64,000 nucleotides of DNA from Deinandra increscens subsp. villosa (GCA_039602395.1 JBCNJP010000006.1:44479279-44543278), one strand, 5' to 3'; positions 45,000 through 56,209 are shown, counted from the first letter of the stretch. Notes: a model not told the origin generated them from the letters alone. Numbers and translations are program-made.

Positions 45000-45371
45000 T
45001 GTTAGTGTATGAACCTTGTGTGGCCGTTACTGTTCGAATTGACGAACAGACTGATTTGAGAGTGGACAAAGTCTGGGGTCCGAGCCTCGGCCGAACTCAA
45101 GGTTCGGAGGCTCTGAACCTTGGCCGAACTCCAGGTTCGGAGGTCCCAGGTTCGGCCCAGAATGAAATAGTATAAATAGTGAAGTCTTTGTATTTCATTG
45201 TAAGTTTTTGTCCAGTGTCTTTTCAGATCAATGTGTTGAGAGGGGAGGTTCTGTCCGACCTCCCCCGGAGCTTAATCGTTTGTATACTCCTTCGGTTTAT
45301 GTAATCATTCAACACAATATATGACAAAACTTCCGTCTCATCCATAGAATCGATCTTTACATGCTTTTTCA
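45000..45371 (+). repeat. 5' LTR of copia element
   Basis: TGTTAGTGTATGAACC…ATGCTTTTTCA. Contains several GGCCGAACTC…GGTTCGGAGG inverted words, a TATAAATAG box near 45168 and GAGGGGAGGTTC. It is poorly alignable with the 3' LTR apart from the ends and the CCGAAC/GTTCGG words. Confidence 0.75.
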
Positions 45372-45373
45372 AG

Positions 45374-45385
45374 TGGTATCAGAGC
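45374..45385 (+). other. Primer-binding site, tRNA-iMet
   Basis: TGGTATCAGAGC two bases after the LTR end. Confidence 0.92.
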
Positions 45386-45593
45386 TGTTGGCTCTTTCTA
45401 TGGTCGAAATCTATCGTTTTTCTTCATTTCGAGACGTTAAACCTTCGGTTAGGGGTGATTGAAAGTGTTTCTGATTGATTTTTGATCAATCGAGTCTTTC
45501 TGAGTCATGTTTTTACCTAACAGAAGCATCTGGATGTTCAAATTCGATCAAATTCTGAATCTAGTGAGTTTTTCCGAAATTTTTTGGTTTTTT

Positions 45594-45800
45594 CGCGTTC
45601 GGCCGAACTCCACGTTCGGTGTAACCGCTCCGAACTCCAGGTTCGGAGTACGCTCGGAATAACCGCTCCGAACTCCAGGTTCGGAGGGTCCGAAGGTCAG
45701 GTTCGGAGATGGCTCCGAAGGTCAGGTTCGGAGATGGCTCCGAAGGTCAGGTTCGGACAAGGTTCGGAGGATCGGGTTCGGAGGTAGATCGGACAAAGTT
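45594..45800 (+). repeat. Leader array of CCGAAC/GTTCGG palindromic words
   Basis: At least eight units of the type CTCCGAA(CTCC/GGTC)AGGTTCGGAG, each able to form a short hairpin. Three nearly perfect tandem units (GGCTCCGAAGGTCAGGTTCG) occur at 45712-45760. Confidence 0.85.
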
Positions 45801-45817
45801 CGGACGAGCTCGATCCC

Positions 45818-45906
45818 AGCCAGGGGCTCTGCCCCTTGGACCCCGCCAGGGGCTGCCGCCCCTTGGACCCCGCTTCTCAGGGGCGCTGCCCCCGAACCCC
45901 CGTTAG
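45818..45906 (+). repeat. GC-rich block with CCCTTGGACCCCGC repeats
   Basis: CCAGGGGCT(C/G)…GCCCCTTGGACCCCGC occurs twice, followed by a related third copy. It is strongly GC-rich against an AT-rich background, and the ORFs here are compositional. Similar blocks are common in leaders of composite retroelements. Confidence 0.75.
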
Positions 45907-46884
45907 GTGGAAATTTCAAAGAAGCGGATCAGCTATCGAGTTTACCCTTGATTCGGTAGTTGTGGGGTGTTATGTTTGAAGATAATCCAGATCATGATAT
46001 TTGTTACGAGCTAGTGATCGAATTTCAAGAAATGGGTTTGTGGGTAGTCATTGTTCTTGATGATGGACAGAGATTCATGAACGGGTGTTTCTGATGATGG
46101 ACAGAGATTCGGAGACATGGATATGATTACTTTGAGGCGATTGTTTGAATTCTGAGAAATTAAGTCTTTGTGATGGCGTTTATCAGAGTTTATTTGTCTA
46201 CACAAACTGAAGAATATTGAAGATTTGAATATGTCACTTGTTTAGGGGGAAATGGGAACCCTAAAAACTTTCAAAGTTTCATTATTGAAAAAGTGAATAT
46301 TCAAAAGCAATCTGTTCAGGGATGATGGTAATTTTTGATCTTCATGGAAAGGTGGTATATTCTGATGTTCGTGTGAACCGATACGTCAAAGTTTTCGGTT
46401 ATGGTTTGGAACTCTTTGTTATATGCCCGATACTTTCTTGAGTTGTGAAGACTTGATGAGGTTCTCGTCTACAACGAAATATACGTTTACCAGAGTTATA
46501 TATTGGGATGGATTGTATGCTGAGGGGGAATTTCCATGATTGAAGATGCTGATTGTGTTTGTTTTCATAAAGATCAGAATGTATTACAATTTGATGAAGA
46601 TTGAAGAGTTCTGTCAAATGCAGTGATGTTTGTGGATTTTGTTTTTTTATTCACAACGGTTAAATGAAGTGATCCTGCATCTTGATGTCATATCCGGTGG
46701 TTTGAAGTATCTGTCTATGTGATTGATAAGTTCTCACAGTGGATGTGCTTGAAGAAAGGGGGAATTTTGTTGATTGTTGTGATTGTACAAGATTGCAAGC
46801 TGTTTCCTGCATACCTGATGATTCGGTCAAGGGGTGTTTGCTAAAGATAGAGGCGTCTGCAGCAAGCTGACTGAAGATTGCTAG

Positions 46885-48468
46885 AAGATCAATGTCTGGA
46901 AGGAAGAGGCAGAAGATGCAGCGAATGATTTCCAGAATTTGTTTGACAAATCCAAGGCCAAGCTTGATCTGCTTACTAAGAGGGTTGAAGAATCTGATGC
47001 TAAAATTAAAGCATATCAAGTTGATATGGAAAAGTTGTTGGATGAGAAGCGGGAGTTGATTAGAGTTAATAAGGTGCAAACTGCAAATCTGGAAATTCAA
47101 AAGAGAAATGAAGCTAAACTGAAGAAGGAGTTACATGAAGGACTTGATAATCTTCGCTTACAAAAATTTGAAACTCACAAAGTTGCCAAGCGTTTGATTG
47201 CTAAAGAAAAGGAATTTGCAGAAGCTCAACAGCAAATTTCTGATCTCAAAATTCAAGTTCTTGATGCTAAAAGACTTCTTAACAATGTTTCCAATTCTCA
47301 AGTTTTCACAAGCTTTTTAGCAAATGATGCAAATTTTGAAAGAATGTTTGATAAAACTGCATCACCTCCTGCTCATATCAAGGAAGCTTTCAAAGAAGTG
47401 AAGGAACATATTGAGGATGTTGACTATTCAAAGACTTTATCTGCTACTTCTGAAGAAGCAAAAGTTGTCAAGAAGAAGAAAAACAAGAAGAATAAGAAAA
47501 AGGTTTTGAAATCTGAGATTCCTCCAGCACCAAAATTTGTTTCTGGTTCATCTTCTGCTGATAATGAGAAGTCGGCTACATCCAGTGACAAGATTCAGTC
47601 TCAACCTGAAATTGATGAGACTATTTTCTATGATCAGAAGAAAATCACTGATATGAAAGCTGAATTCACAAGATTGGCTAAGAATGGACATCAGAGTTCA
47701 AATTCTGAGGAGAAGATATCCGGTAAACAAGTTGGTCTGGGATTTCATGAAAATCGAGTTGAGAAGGTTCCAGCATCTGAAGCACAGAGTTTGAAGAAAC
47801 TTAAAATGAAGCAAGTAAAGAAGAATGTCTTTAAAGCAGACAAGGTTCAACCCGAGCGGTTTTATAAACTCAAGGGTTCTGATCAATTGTTTTCTGACAA
47901 AGAATTTCCTCTTCATTGCGTTGATGCTCGGAAGATTTCAGAAGTTTTTGTAACAGCTGATATTTCATCTGCAAGTTCTCAATTTCGTAGCCCAACTTCT
48001 AAATGGGTGCATGATCATCGTCATCAGGTATATGATTCTTTTTCTGATCATGTTAGAGATATTCATGTGTGTTCGTCACAGGTACATCAAAAGTGGGACA
48101 AATCCACACGTTTATGTTATGTTTGCCGTCAAAGAGGGCACATGGCAAAAGCTTGTCCACTTCCTGTTGAATCAAATTCAAGGTTTCACAAGAAACCAGT
48201 TTTTGGTAAACCTGTCCAACCTAAGTTCTTCAATGAACAAGGCAGAGTTTTTGATGAAGTTGAGCCTACATTCTTTCATAAACAAAAACGTTTTGTTCCA
48301 AAGTTTTCAAAGGATCAACATGTAGGTTCATCATCAAAGTCACCTGTGACTGTTTCATCGAAAACTGAATTACCAAAACAACAACAATGGAAACCTAAGG
48401 TGGTTTCAAAGCAAAATCAGGATACTGGTCGACCAGAAGCGATTCGCTTCGGGTCATTTGTGCACTAA
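46885..48468 (+). CDS. Copia gag, central and C-terminal part with zinc knuckle
   Basis: Open for about 528 codons from just after a TAG at 46882. It has no ATG at its start: the frame enters at KINVWKEEAEDAANDFQNLF, so the N-terminal capsid part (UBN2-type) is missing or upstream out of frame. It begins with a long coiled coil (about 46940-47270: LLTKRVEESDAKIKAY…LIAKEKEFAEAQQQISDLKI), then a very Lys-rich segment (KVVKKKKNKKNKKKVLKSE) and a linker. A CCHC zinc knuckle, CYVCRQRGHMAKAC, is at about 48118-48160 (CX2CX4HX4C). The tail is basic and Gln-rich and ends at 48468. It resembles SIRE-type gags. No protease follows. Confidence 0.8.
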   Translation, partial: KINVWKEEAEDAANDFQNLFDKSKAKLDLLTKRVEESDAKIKAYQVDMEKLLDEKRELIRVNKVQTANLEIQKRNEAKLKKELHEGLDNLRLQKFETHKVAKRLIAKEKEFAEAQQQISDLKIQVLDAKRLLNNVSNSQVFTSFLANDANFERMFDKTASPPAHIKEAFKEVKEHIEDVDYSKTLSATSEEAKVVKKKKNKKNKKKVLKSEIPPAPKFVSGSSSADNEKSATSSDKIQSQPEIDETIFYDQKKITDMKAEFTRLAKNGHQSSNSEEKISGKQVGLGFHENRVEKVPASEAQSLKKLKMKQVKKNVFKADKVQPERFYKLKGSDQLFSDKEFPLHCVDARKISEVFVTADISSASSQFRSPTSKWVHDHRHQVYDSFSDHVRDIHVCSSQVHQKWDKSTRLCYVCRQRGHMAKACPLPVESNSRFHKKPVFGKPVQPKFFNEQGRVFDEVEPTFFHKQKRFVPKFSKDQHVGSSSKSPVTVSSKTELPKQQQWKPKVVSKQNQDTGRPEAIRFGSFVH

Positions 48469-49106
48469 TCAGTTTGTCCAGTATGCAGGTATTTCTAGAA
48501 GACCTATCGACGATTGAAAAGTTGTTGATGGAGGAGTATTCTGCTTAATTTAAATTTCATGCTATATTTTTCTAACATGCAAAATTTTCTGAATTTTAAC
48601 ACTGCAAAATATCCGTGTTGATTGATCACTTTTGTTTGTTTACAAGTTTTTCTCCAAAAAGCCAAAAATAGAGTCTTGTTTTTGTGTAAAATGAAAATCC
48701 AAAAATAGAGTTTTCATTTTAAGGGGGAGAATTGTAAGTAAGGGGGAGTAATTGAGAAAATGCATGGTATGGGGAGAAGGTGAATACATGCAAAATATAT
48801 AAGGGAGAAGGTGAATACATGCATAATATACAATTGTGAGAAATTGATCATTGGGAAATGATGGTACATTGGCATACGTATCTGACTCATGGATAGAGTA
48901 GATGAAAGAGCCATAAGATCATTGTTTGATGTGCATGGTAGGCTCGACAAATCAGAAAGTATTCAGATGTGATATACACTAAATACTAATGCTTGACCAT
49001 GTGGATAACATCTTGATGCGTATTTCATGACACAAAAAGAAAATAAGTGTGAAATTCAAAATGAGAAGTCACTGTGTATACATGTTTTCATTTTGCAAAG
49101 ATTTAA
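48469..49106 (+). other. Non-coding 3' interior with polypurine-like tracts
   Basis: AAGGGGGAG at 48719 and 48739, and GGGGAGAAGGTGAATACATGC repeated at about 48772 and 48806 as a 34-bp tandem. No ORF of note. Confidence 0.6.
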
Positions 49107-49370
49107 ACTTGTTTGATTTTCTTTATTTTGTCAAACGATCGGACTTTCTCTGCGTGTCGAAAGACCGACCTGATTGTTGTTCGTTTGACGTTCTGCTTTA
49201 TTTTCTTTGGTGTTTCGTATAACTCATCGGACTTTCTCTGCGTGTATGGGAGTACCGACCTGATTGTTGTTGAGTTATACAACTTCAACTTGTTTTATTT
49301 TCTTTATTTTGTTAAATCCGAGGCCTTATCTGCGTATCGAAAGATCGACCTTAAGGTAGACGATTTAACG
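49107..49370 (+). ncRNA. Three tandem structured hairpin units with covarying stems
   Basis: Three ~90-bp units, each a CTTGTTT-ATTTTCTTTATTTTG-like spacer followed by a hairpin. Hairpin 1 (49130-49189) closes with GTCAAACGA/TCGTTTGAC, hairpin 2 (49217-49280) with GTATAACTCA/TGAGTTATAC, hairpin 3 (49311-49369) with GTTAAATC/GATTTAAC. The stems differ completely yet each is perfectly complementary. The interiors share TCGGACTTTCTCTGCGTGT and ACCGACCTGATTGTTGT (hairpins 1 and 2) or TATCTGCGTATCGAAAGATC (hairpin 3). Within hairpins 1 and 2 a second stem forms: TCGG/CCGA around CTTTC/GAAAG or CTTTC/GGGAG with G-U pairs. This is consistent with a selected RNA structure in the element transcript. 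Confidence 0.7.
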
Positions 49371-50056
49371 TTCTTATTTCTTTTTGCATGAAACACAGTT
49401 GACTGTATCATGAAAAATGTTATGCGTTGTGAAATTTCACAAATGCTATCACACAAAAGGAAAAGAAAGAAAAACAGAAAATGTCAGAATATGTCTGATA
49501 GTGTGGGGTACACTGGTCAAAGCAAATCTAATCAATACCTTAACATATCCAGATGTTATGAGTATGATTCTGTTTGAGCTTAAGATGGACAAATTATACC
49601 AGCAATCGGCATGACTTGTGTGCCTCAATTAATTAAAATTGAAGTGTAGTTCAGTGCGTTATGATCAATATGATCTCGTATAGTGATCTTTCTCATACCA
49701 AAAATAGTGTCTGATTCTGTATTGCAATTTCATTTCATATCAAGAAAAGTACAAAAAGATTTTAGATGTGTTTTAATATAAATTTTCAAAACGTCAAAAA
49801 GATTTTGTTTCTGCTTTATTTTTGATCTGATCAACACGTGATATAAAATCAATTTTCAAAATCATATCTTGGAGTCTCGAAGAGATGTTTTGCACCAAGA
49901 TTATTTAAGTTCTGATGCAGGATGCGGTTGTGCAAGCTATCACAACTTCAAGTCTTCTGAAGCTGTTGATAAAGACCAGAGATAAACTGAATGTCATCAA
50001 GTATTGAAGATACAGTTTTGATGATGTTGAAGAAATTAGAGGAGGATACTGCACAC
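49371..50056 (+). other. Non-coding 3' interior, nothing recognised
   Basis: Small ORFs only. No further copies of the hairpin unit are seen. Confidence 0.4.
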
Positions 50057-50070
50057 GACGAGGGGGAGTT
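50057..50070 (+). other. Polypurine tract of copia element
   Basis: GACGAGGGGGAGTT directly before TGTTGATACA. Confidence 0.75.
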
Positions 50071-50418
50071 TGTTGATACATGAAATGTGCGTCGTGTGAA
50101 GTATCAAATGAAGACCAAGTTCAAGCCAATATAGGGTTGGCCGAACTAGGTCCGAACCTGAAGTTCGGACCGGCCGAACCTGGGGTTCGGAGGGAGTTCG
50201 GCCGGTCGTGTATATATAGTTGTTTGGTCTTTGTTTTGAGTAGTTCTGAGCGTGCGAGATCTCTTAAGTGTGTGTTTCTGAGTGTGTTTCTCTGAGTCTG
50301 ATTCTGAGTGTTTACTGATTGTAATTGTTCTCGTTTGATCAATAAAACAATCGGTTAATTACGTTTCGATGTCCGATTAGCTAGATCGAGTAGACGATCC
50401 GATGCTCACGCATTTTCA
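50071..50418 (+). repeat. 3' LTR of copia element, unlike its 5' LTR
   Basis: TGTTGATACATGAAATG…CACGCATTTTCA, followed by AGAAC. It contains GGCCGAAC/GTTCGG inverted words (50140-50205), TATATATAG at 50211 and TGTGTTTCTGAGTG repeats. Only the terminal TGTT, the TTTTCA end and the CCGAAC words correspond to the 5' LTR. Confidence 0.75.
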
Positions 50419-50423
50419 AGAAC

Positions 50424-52736
50424 AATACACTTAAGCGGTGATTGAAGGCAAATAACGACTTTATATAAACCGACGAATGAATGTACCTTTGGGTGGAGCT
50501 TTGAGAAGTATTGTACCAATATGTATGATTTTATTTCAAGCTCAGTTCTTTTAAACATTCCTACAAAGAGATTCAATGTACTCTTCAGTTTTCCAGATTT
50601 GTCATTAAATTTCTGCACTTTCTCTTCAACATCAGCAACTATGGAGTCAGAATCAGCAAAACAACCACAATAAGTTATTAGAATATATCAATCATAGAAC
50701 TGAAATAGCTAACTACCTAAAATTACTAAAATTACTTGAGCTCTCATTGGGCTTCCCATCTACCTAAAATTACTATCAGGTCATTTCGAAAAATTTAAAT
50801 CCATGGTAGCTCTCATTGGGCTAACTACCTAAAATTACTATAATTACGTTTTGAAAATGATTATTTGATATTGAACAGTGGATGTATATCTAATGAGGCT
50901 AATGATATAATCAAAAGTAAAACGTGAATATCCAAACACTAAAACTGATGGTTATGACTTCAAGCCGAAACAATCTAATAATCACTTTCGAACAAACATC
51001 CAAACGCTCCCACAACATTGTTTATAGACAAATTGTCAAAATCGATCATGAGTAATAAAGCAAAGATAGTAACCTCTTTTCCAAAGTATGGGTAGAGTAT
51101 ACACTTTAGCACCTGTTTCGGGCAATTTTTAGAACTCTCTAAATCATTTTAACTTGTAGCTTCTTTATATTTTATAAAAACTTGAGAGCTTTAACAAACA
51201 AATGCTATCAATTATGCATACCTTTTCACCTTGTTCAGCTCCATAACCATTGTAACCATCAACAATAATGTTCTGCAATTGCCTACTCAATTTCACCCAA
51301 GTGTTGCTAAAAAAATACAAATACAACAAATCAAAGAAAAGGTGTTAGCCGAAAACACACATAAACAACAGTGGTTGAAGCCTGCAAACAGATATCACAC
51401 ACATAGCTTCCTCAAATCCATATCCCTTGACAAATCATGCCCTAAATTAGAAGCCTCTTCAATTACTACTAAAAACACCATTTTGTAACTCTTGTGTGGA
51501 TACAATTCTAGAATATTTTCTAAAAGTAGGTGCTGCATAAGCTTTCATTACCTATCCAGAAAAATAAAAAACATTAAAATGAATCATGGGATAAAAAACA
51601 ACCATACAACAAAACTGAAATAAACATACCTCGTTAGGGCTACCGTGGAATTAAGTTTTTAGAAATGACGTGATAGAAGAATGATGCAATCGTAAATGTT
51701 CAGAGCAAACTCGGAGAAGCCAAACCATATTGAACGAACATAAGCTGCAGCAATAAGAATCTCACCATCGCTGACACATGAGCATTAGCCTATTCAGTAT
51801 AGAACACATAATTTGAATTTGAGTAGGGTTGTAATACGAAAACATTATGAAACCTGCAAGAACGATTTTAAAAGAAATCAAACTAATAATTCTAAAGGAT
51901 GTATGAGTTTACTACTAAATTATTAGTAGAGTCTAAAGAAAAGAGTTACCTGGTTGCTGTAGGCTGCGATAGCGACGACCACAGATCTTATGTAGCGGTC
52001 CGACTGAATTTGTACGAACCAACTCTACAGGTCCGGCGGAGAAGCAGCGGTTGTTCGCTGGAGAATAACAGATCCGACGGTTTCATTTGCAGATCTGCTA
52101 CCATATCCCGAGATAGGGTTTTCATCGGAACTGAGAGAGGGAAGACTGGAGTTTGCTAGAGGAGGCTGCAGTTGAAATGTGAAAACAACAGATCTGGTAA
52201 AAGAAAACATCAAGGATGATTGAATAAAAGGCGTAAATTTGTAACCCTAACTAAATTTGTAAAATAATAGCACTACAGAAAAATACTTACAACTTATGAT
52301 GGTTGTTTGTGTAATTCTGAAAACGTACATCAAAGTGAACAAAAACCCTAAAAATCTGAAGAGATGATGAAGAGAGGTATAAAGAGATGATGATGAATAG
52401 AACCAGAGAAGATGGAGATGAAAACATTATTACTTGCAGATGGCCGACGATGGCTTCTTTCTCCAGGCCTTCTTCTGCTTGTGAAATGTGAAAACAACAT
52501 CTGATGAAGATGGCGTTTGACGGCGATAGGAAGAAAAGGTTGCTAGGGTTTGACGGTCGTTCTTTCTATACTTCGTATGATCTCTCAAATGAGAAAACAA
52601 CATTTTATATCTAGGGTTTTAAAAGACGGTTTCAAGTATTTCTGCAAAGAAGTATTGTACATCTTGCTTTAAGAATAGTACGCGTCTTAAAATTAAGACA
52701 TTCCCACTTTCTCTTTCCAATATGCATTATATAGTA
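50424..52736. other. Helitron A 5' part with unidentified exon-like pieces
   Basis: Minus strand, about 50430-50640: DSDSIVADVEEKVQKFNDKS, then ELEIKSYILVQYFSKLHPKV, then HSFVGLYK; protein-like but not recognised. 50708-50850 holds a locally duplicated CTACCTAAAATTACT segment with GAGCTCTCATTGGGCT. Other ORFs lack features. Confidence 0.35.
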
Positions 52737-52790
52737 CTAGCCGTGTGCCCGCGCGTTGCGGCGGTAACAGTGTATAGCGTGTTATTCCTC
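52379..52790. repeat. Junction duplication, copy 1
   Basis: Almost identical to 55849-56262; only a few differences are seen by eye (for example TATACTTCGTATGATCTCTC against TAGACTTCGTATGATGTCTC). It spans the 5' end of Helitron A and the 3' end of Helitron B. Confidence 0.9.
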
Positions 52791-55700
52791 TTCTGTTCGC
52801 TTGTTATGGCGGGCAACGGTTTATAGCGGCGACAAGTTTCAGGACTCATGACATATGGTGCAACCCGCGTGATGTGGTGGCGAAGAAAATCAACTCGACA
52901 AATTCCACATGTTAATTAGCTAAAATCGAAATGAACAAATTTTCACCATCTACTAATCCAAGTCCGTATATGTTTTCCAGTAATTATTTTAAGAGATGCT
53001 TATAAACGTATAAAAAAATAAATGTGTTAAAACTATTTGTTACACAATATATACCGACGAATAACCAGATCACATTTTCAAGAAATTGCAAATGACAACA
53101 CTTGACTTTTTGTAATTATATTTCCAAAAAATCCGGATTTAAGTTATAAAACCCCAAAAAGGCATATATAAGACAAATTTATTGATTTTGTTCTTGTTAT
53201 CTGATTTCAAGATGTACGATTTATAATTATAGAATATAGCATCACTAAGACGATGATAGCAATAGCATTGGACTCGTACGTAGAGCAGAACAATCAACCC
53301 CAGGTTTTAACATACCATATCAATGTTTGTATATTACACCATAGTAATTAAAACTGTAATATACAAACATCTCTGTATATAATATTCTATACCAAAATAC
53401 TCCATGCAAGTACAATTTCACAAACACAACCAAGTTTATGTTGACTTTATCACTGATCATGATATACGGTATTGTACGTGTGTAAGTTTTCTCATTCATA
53501 GCATTTGTGTAGCCTATCTATGTCGTGAGCAAACTCTAAACCTTTCTAGGGCAATATTGAACCCTCGATTTTAGAGGAAGATTCAATTTAGAGCCCCCAA
53601 ATACCTACATTTGGGTGAGATCATTGTAATACATGCTTGAAAAAAAGTTACAAGGCTATTGCCTCACCAAAAAAGTAATTAAGATCATCAGAGCCATTTA
53701 ATTCTCAAATCTCGCCTTGACCCACTCATGAATAAAACCACTTGCCATCTTTTATTTATTAATTAATTTTCCACATCCAGGTATTTAACCCATTAGCCAT
53801 CTATTTTATAGTTTAATAATCTGGATGACATTTTATATTGTGATTTTTTGTTTGTAATTTTTAGGCTCATAGTAACATTCAATATCATTGTAGCCGAACC
53901 TTTTAAGTATTTAGTATTCATATAATATGCAATGGTAAAGTTGGTTATGAGTGTTGGAAACTTTTACATTATTTTTATTTATATCTAATATCTAAATCTA
54001 AATCTAAATATACAATATACAATTTGCAATTTTGAGTGTTCAAAAATCCTTCTAAAACCAACTCATATAAAACCAACTAACAAAATACGTAAGCAATCTT
54101 ACGACAATCTATCTTAATATTTAAAAGTTTGCAAAGAGGTTTCATTTAATTAATATGAAGTCATACATCATGCACCATTAACATCTAGAAACATATTAAA
54201 GGTCTAATGAAACAATTGGTAGCAATATTATAATCATACACTTTCATGATTATGGCAATAACGAATAGAACACTTGAATATCTGACTATCTGTAATGCAC
54301 CCAACCAACATGATTAAAACAAATAAATCTGTTAAGAGGCTTAGAGCCATATCAAGAATATTGATTAAACAATACACAGTCACACTATACTAAATAAGAA
54401 AATGTATCATACAAAAAAAATTAAAGAACCCAAATTAAATAACAAAACTCAAAACACAAATAAGCTATGGCAAAGCTAACGTCAAAACTCAGCAAAAGAC
54501 ACATGCATGTGAGCGATTTCCCTATGAAAAGTTAACACCCAACAAACAGTATGCAATAAAAATCATGATGGCCTTGCCTATAGTCCATGTACTCTCACAT
54601 CAAATAGTTAATTCCTGTAACCGGCCGAAGAGCTTGTCGGAGAGGGAACCTGTTGCCAGTCAAGAAGGCTAAGAAAACTTAAATTGCACTCCTAGGGAAC
54701 CAACCAACTCACTTATCTTGTCAAGAATAGTAGAAGGTCCTCTGACTACCAAGAAAAGGTCTCTAGCAACCAGTTTCATTACATAATGATACAATAGAGA
54801 TTCCACAAATGTAACCACCAAAAACAATTCAGCATATAGATGTTACATCCTCCTGTGACAGTATAATAGAAAACTTTTAAAAAACAAACAGTTCTTCTTT
54901 GGTAACTTTACTACATCATTCAAGTTTAATAATCAACCTAAAAAAATATAACAACAATCTATTCAATCAAATACTATAAATATGAAATGAAATTGAACCT
55001 GGGTGATTTGTGCTCAAAAGTCAAGCCCATAGACAAACTGCAGCCCCAAAACAACCCTTAAATAACATTAATAGTCCCAAAAAAGCATTAAAACAGTAAG
55101 AACAAATACTTCTTCTTGAGAATTATTCGGTACAACACATCTTCAACAAACCTTGTATTCGTTATCACCTAAGCATCTCTGCACCCAAAGTCAAATTATA
55201 GTCGATTCAAAAATGTTTAAGAAGTCAACAACAAAATAACAGGGAAACGAAGGCCACATTTTATGACCCTGGTTACCTCTATATGCAGAGAAACCTATAC
55301 ATCTCTTCAGGAAGTTCAAGTGAACTCGTATCCAATCCCAATCGCTTGCATCTTTGTAACAACAACAAGACTTATTATGACAGATTAGGTTAAGAAAAAA
55401 TATATTTTTGGGGATGCATACACCCACTTTCACCCATTTTTCTATTAGCCCATTGGCCATGTATTAATATATGATAATATATGAGAAACATGCCTACAAA
55501 GAAGAAAAATAAAAATTTCAGTTGCCAAATCTATTAATGGTTATTTGCGTCAAGAGCAACCACCCTAGGGAACTATGGGAAAATAAACAACTTTTATAAT
55601 ACAAAGATCAGGACCAACTTTTATAAGTGAGATAGTAAATAAAAACAAATACTGACCCATGGATTTTGATCCTGATCAAGTGTCCATTTGGCTAGGTATA

Positions 55701-56209
55701 TAGCTGAGGCAGCAATGAGGGATGACAGGAACTTTAGAAAACTGTACTCAGTTTGAGTTAGCAGGTAGATTTAAGTTTTTTTTTCAATCTTAGATGACTT
55801 ATAAGTCAGACCATTTATAAAATATAAAGAGATGATGATGAATAGAACCAGAGAAGATGATGATGATGAATAGAACCAGAGAAGATGGAGATGAAAACAT
55901 TATTACTTGCAGATGGCCGACGATGGCTTCTTTCTCCAGGCCTTCTTCTGCTTGTGAAATGTGAAAACAACATCTGATGAAGATGGCGTTTGACGGCGAT
56001 AGGAAGAAAAGGTTGCTAGGGTTTGACGGTCGTTCTTTCTAGACTTCGTATGATGTCTCAAATGAGAAAACAACATTTTATATCTAGGGTTTTAAAAGAC
56101 GGTTTCAAGTATTTCTGCAAAGAAGTATTGTACATCTTGCTTTAAGAATAGTACGCGTCTTAAAATTAAGACATTCCCACTTTCTCTTTCCAATATGCAT
56201 TATATAGTA
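52737..56209 (-). mobile_element. Helitron B, minus orientation
   Basis: The 3' terminus CTAG (52737-52740) is followed inward by the hairpin at 52748-52764. The 5' end, at 56209, is nearly identical to that of Helitron A. The interior (52860-55800) is intron-like with no recognised gene; a 89-aa ORF at 55191-55460 has no domain. About 3.5 kb, non-autonomous. Confidence 0.65.

Larger units (their letters stand above)
45000..50418 (+). mobile_element. Complete copia-type element with gag only
   Basis: Perfect AGAAC duplications (44995-44999 and 50419-50423). The 5' LTR is 45000-45371 with an iMet primer site at 45374; the polypurine tract and 3' LTR are 50071-50418. The interior carries a leader palindrome array, a GC block, a gag with zinc knuckle, and about 1.6 kb of structured non-coding sequence, but no protease, integrase or RT. 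Repeated AAGGGGGAG/AGGGGGAATT tracts (46250, 46523, 46757, 48720, 48740, 50060) resemble the multiple polypurine tracts reported for Sireviruses. Confidence 0.85.
42060..52736 (-). mobile_element. Helitron A, minus orientation, with nested copia
   Basis: On the minus strand the 3' end is …CCGCCGCAACGCGCGGGC-ACACGGCTAA, i.e. a GC hairpin then a CTRR terminus next to T. The 5' side (plus right end) is a TACTATATAATGCATATTGG-type start at 52736. Length is about 10.7 kb, or about 5.3 kb without the copia element at 45000-50418. It contains a captured SUI1 exon. No Rep/helicase is seen, so it is non-autonomous. Confidence 0.65.

Noticed and set aside
45361..45390. tRNA gene
   Set aside because: TGGTATCAGAGC here and at 29881 is a primer-binding site complementary to a tRNA end, without a cloverleaf.
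45584..45919. Three overlapping Arg/Gly/Pro-rich ORFs on both strands
   Set aside because: They follow from the CCGAAC/GTTCGG repeats and the GC block; no start context or domain.
49103..49391. Overlapping small ORFs on both strands with repeated peptide
   Set aside because: The peptide repetition is explained by the triplicated hairpin units, and the two strands are equally open.
51231..51488. 85-aa plus ORF
   Set aside because: No domain, in intron-like Helitron sequence. The opposite strand has an equally plausible short exon-like piece.
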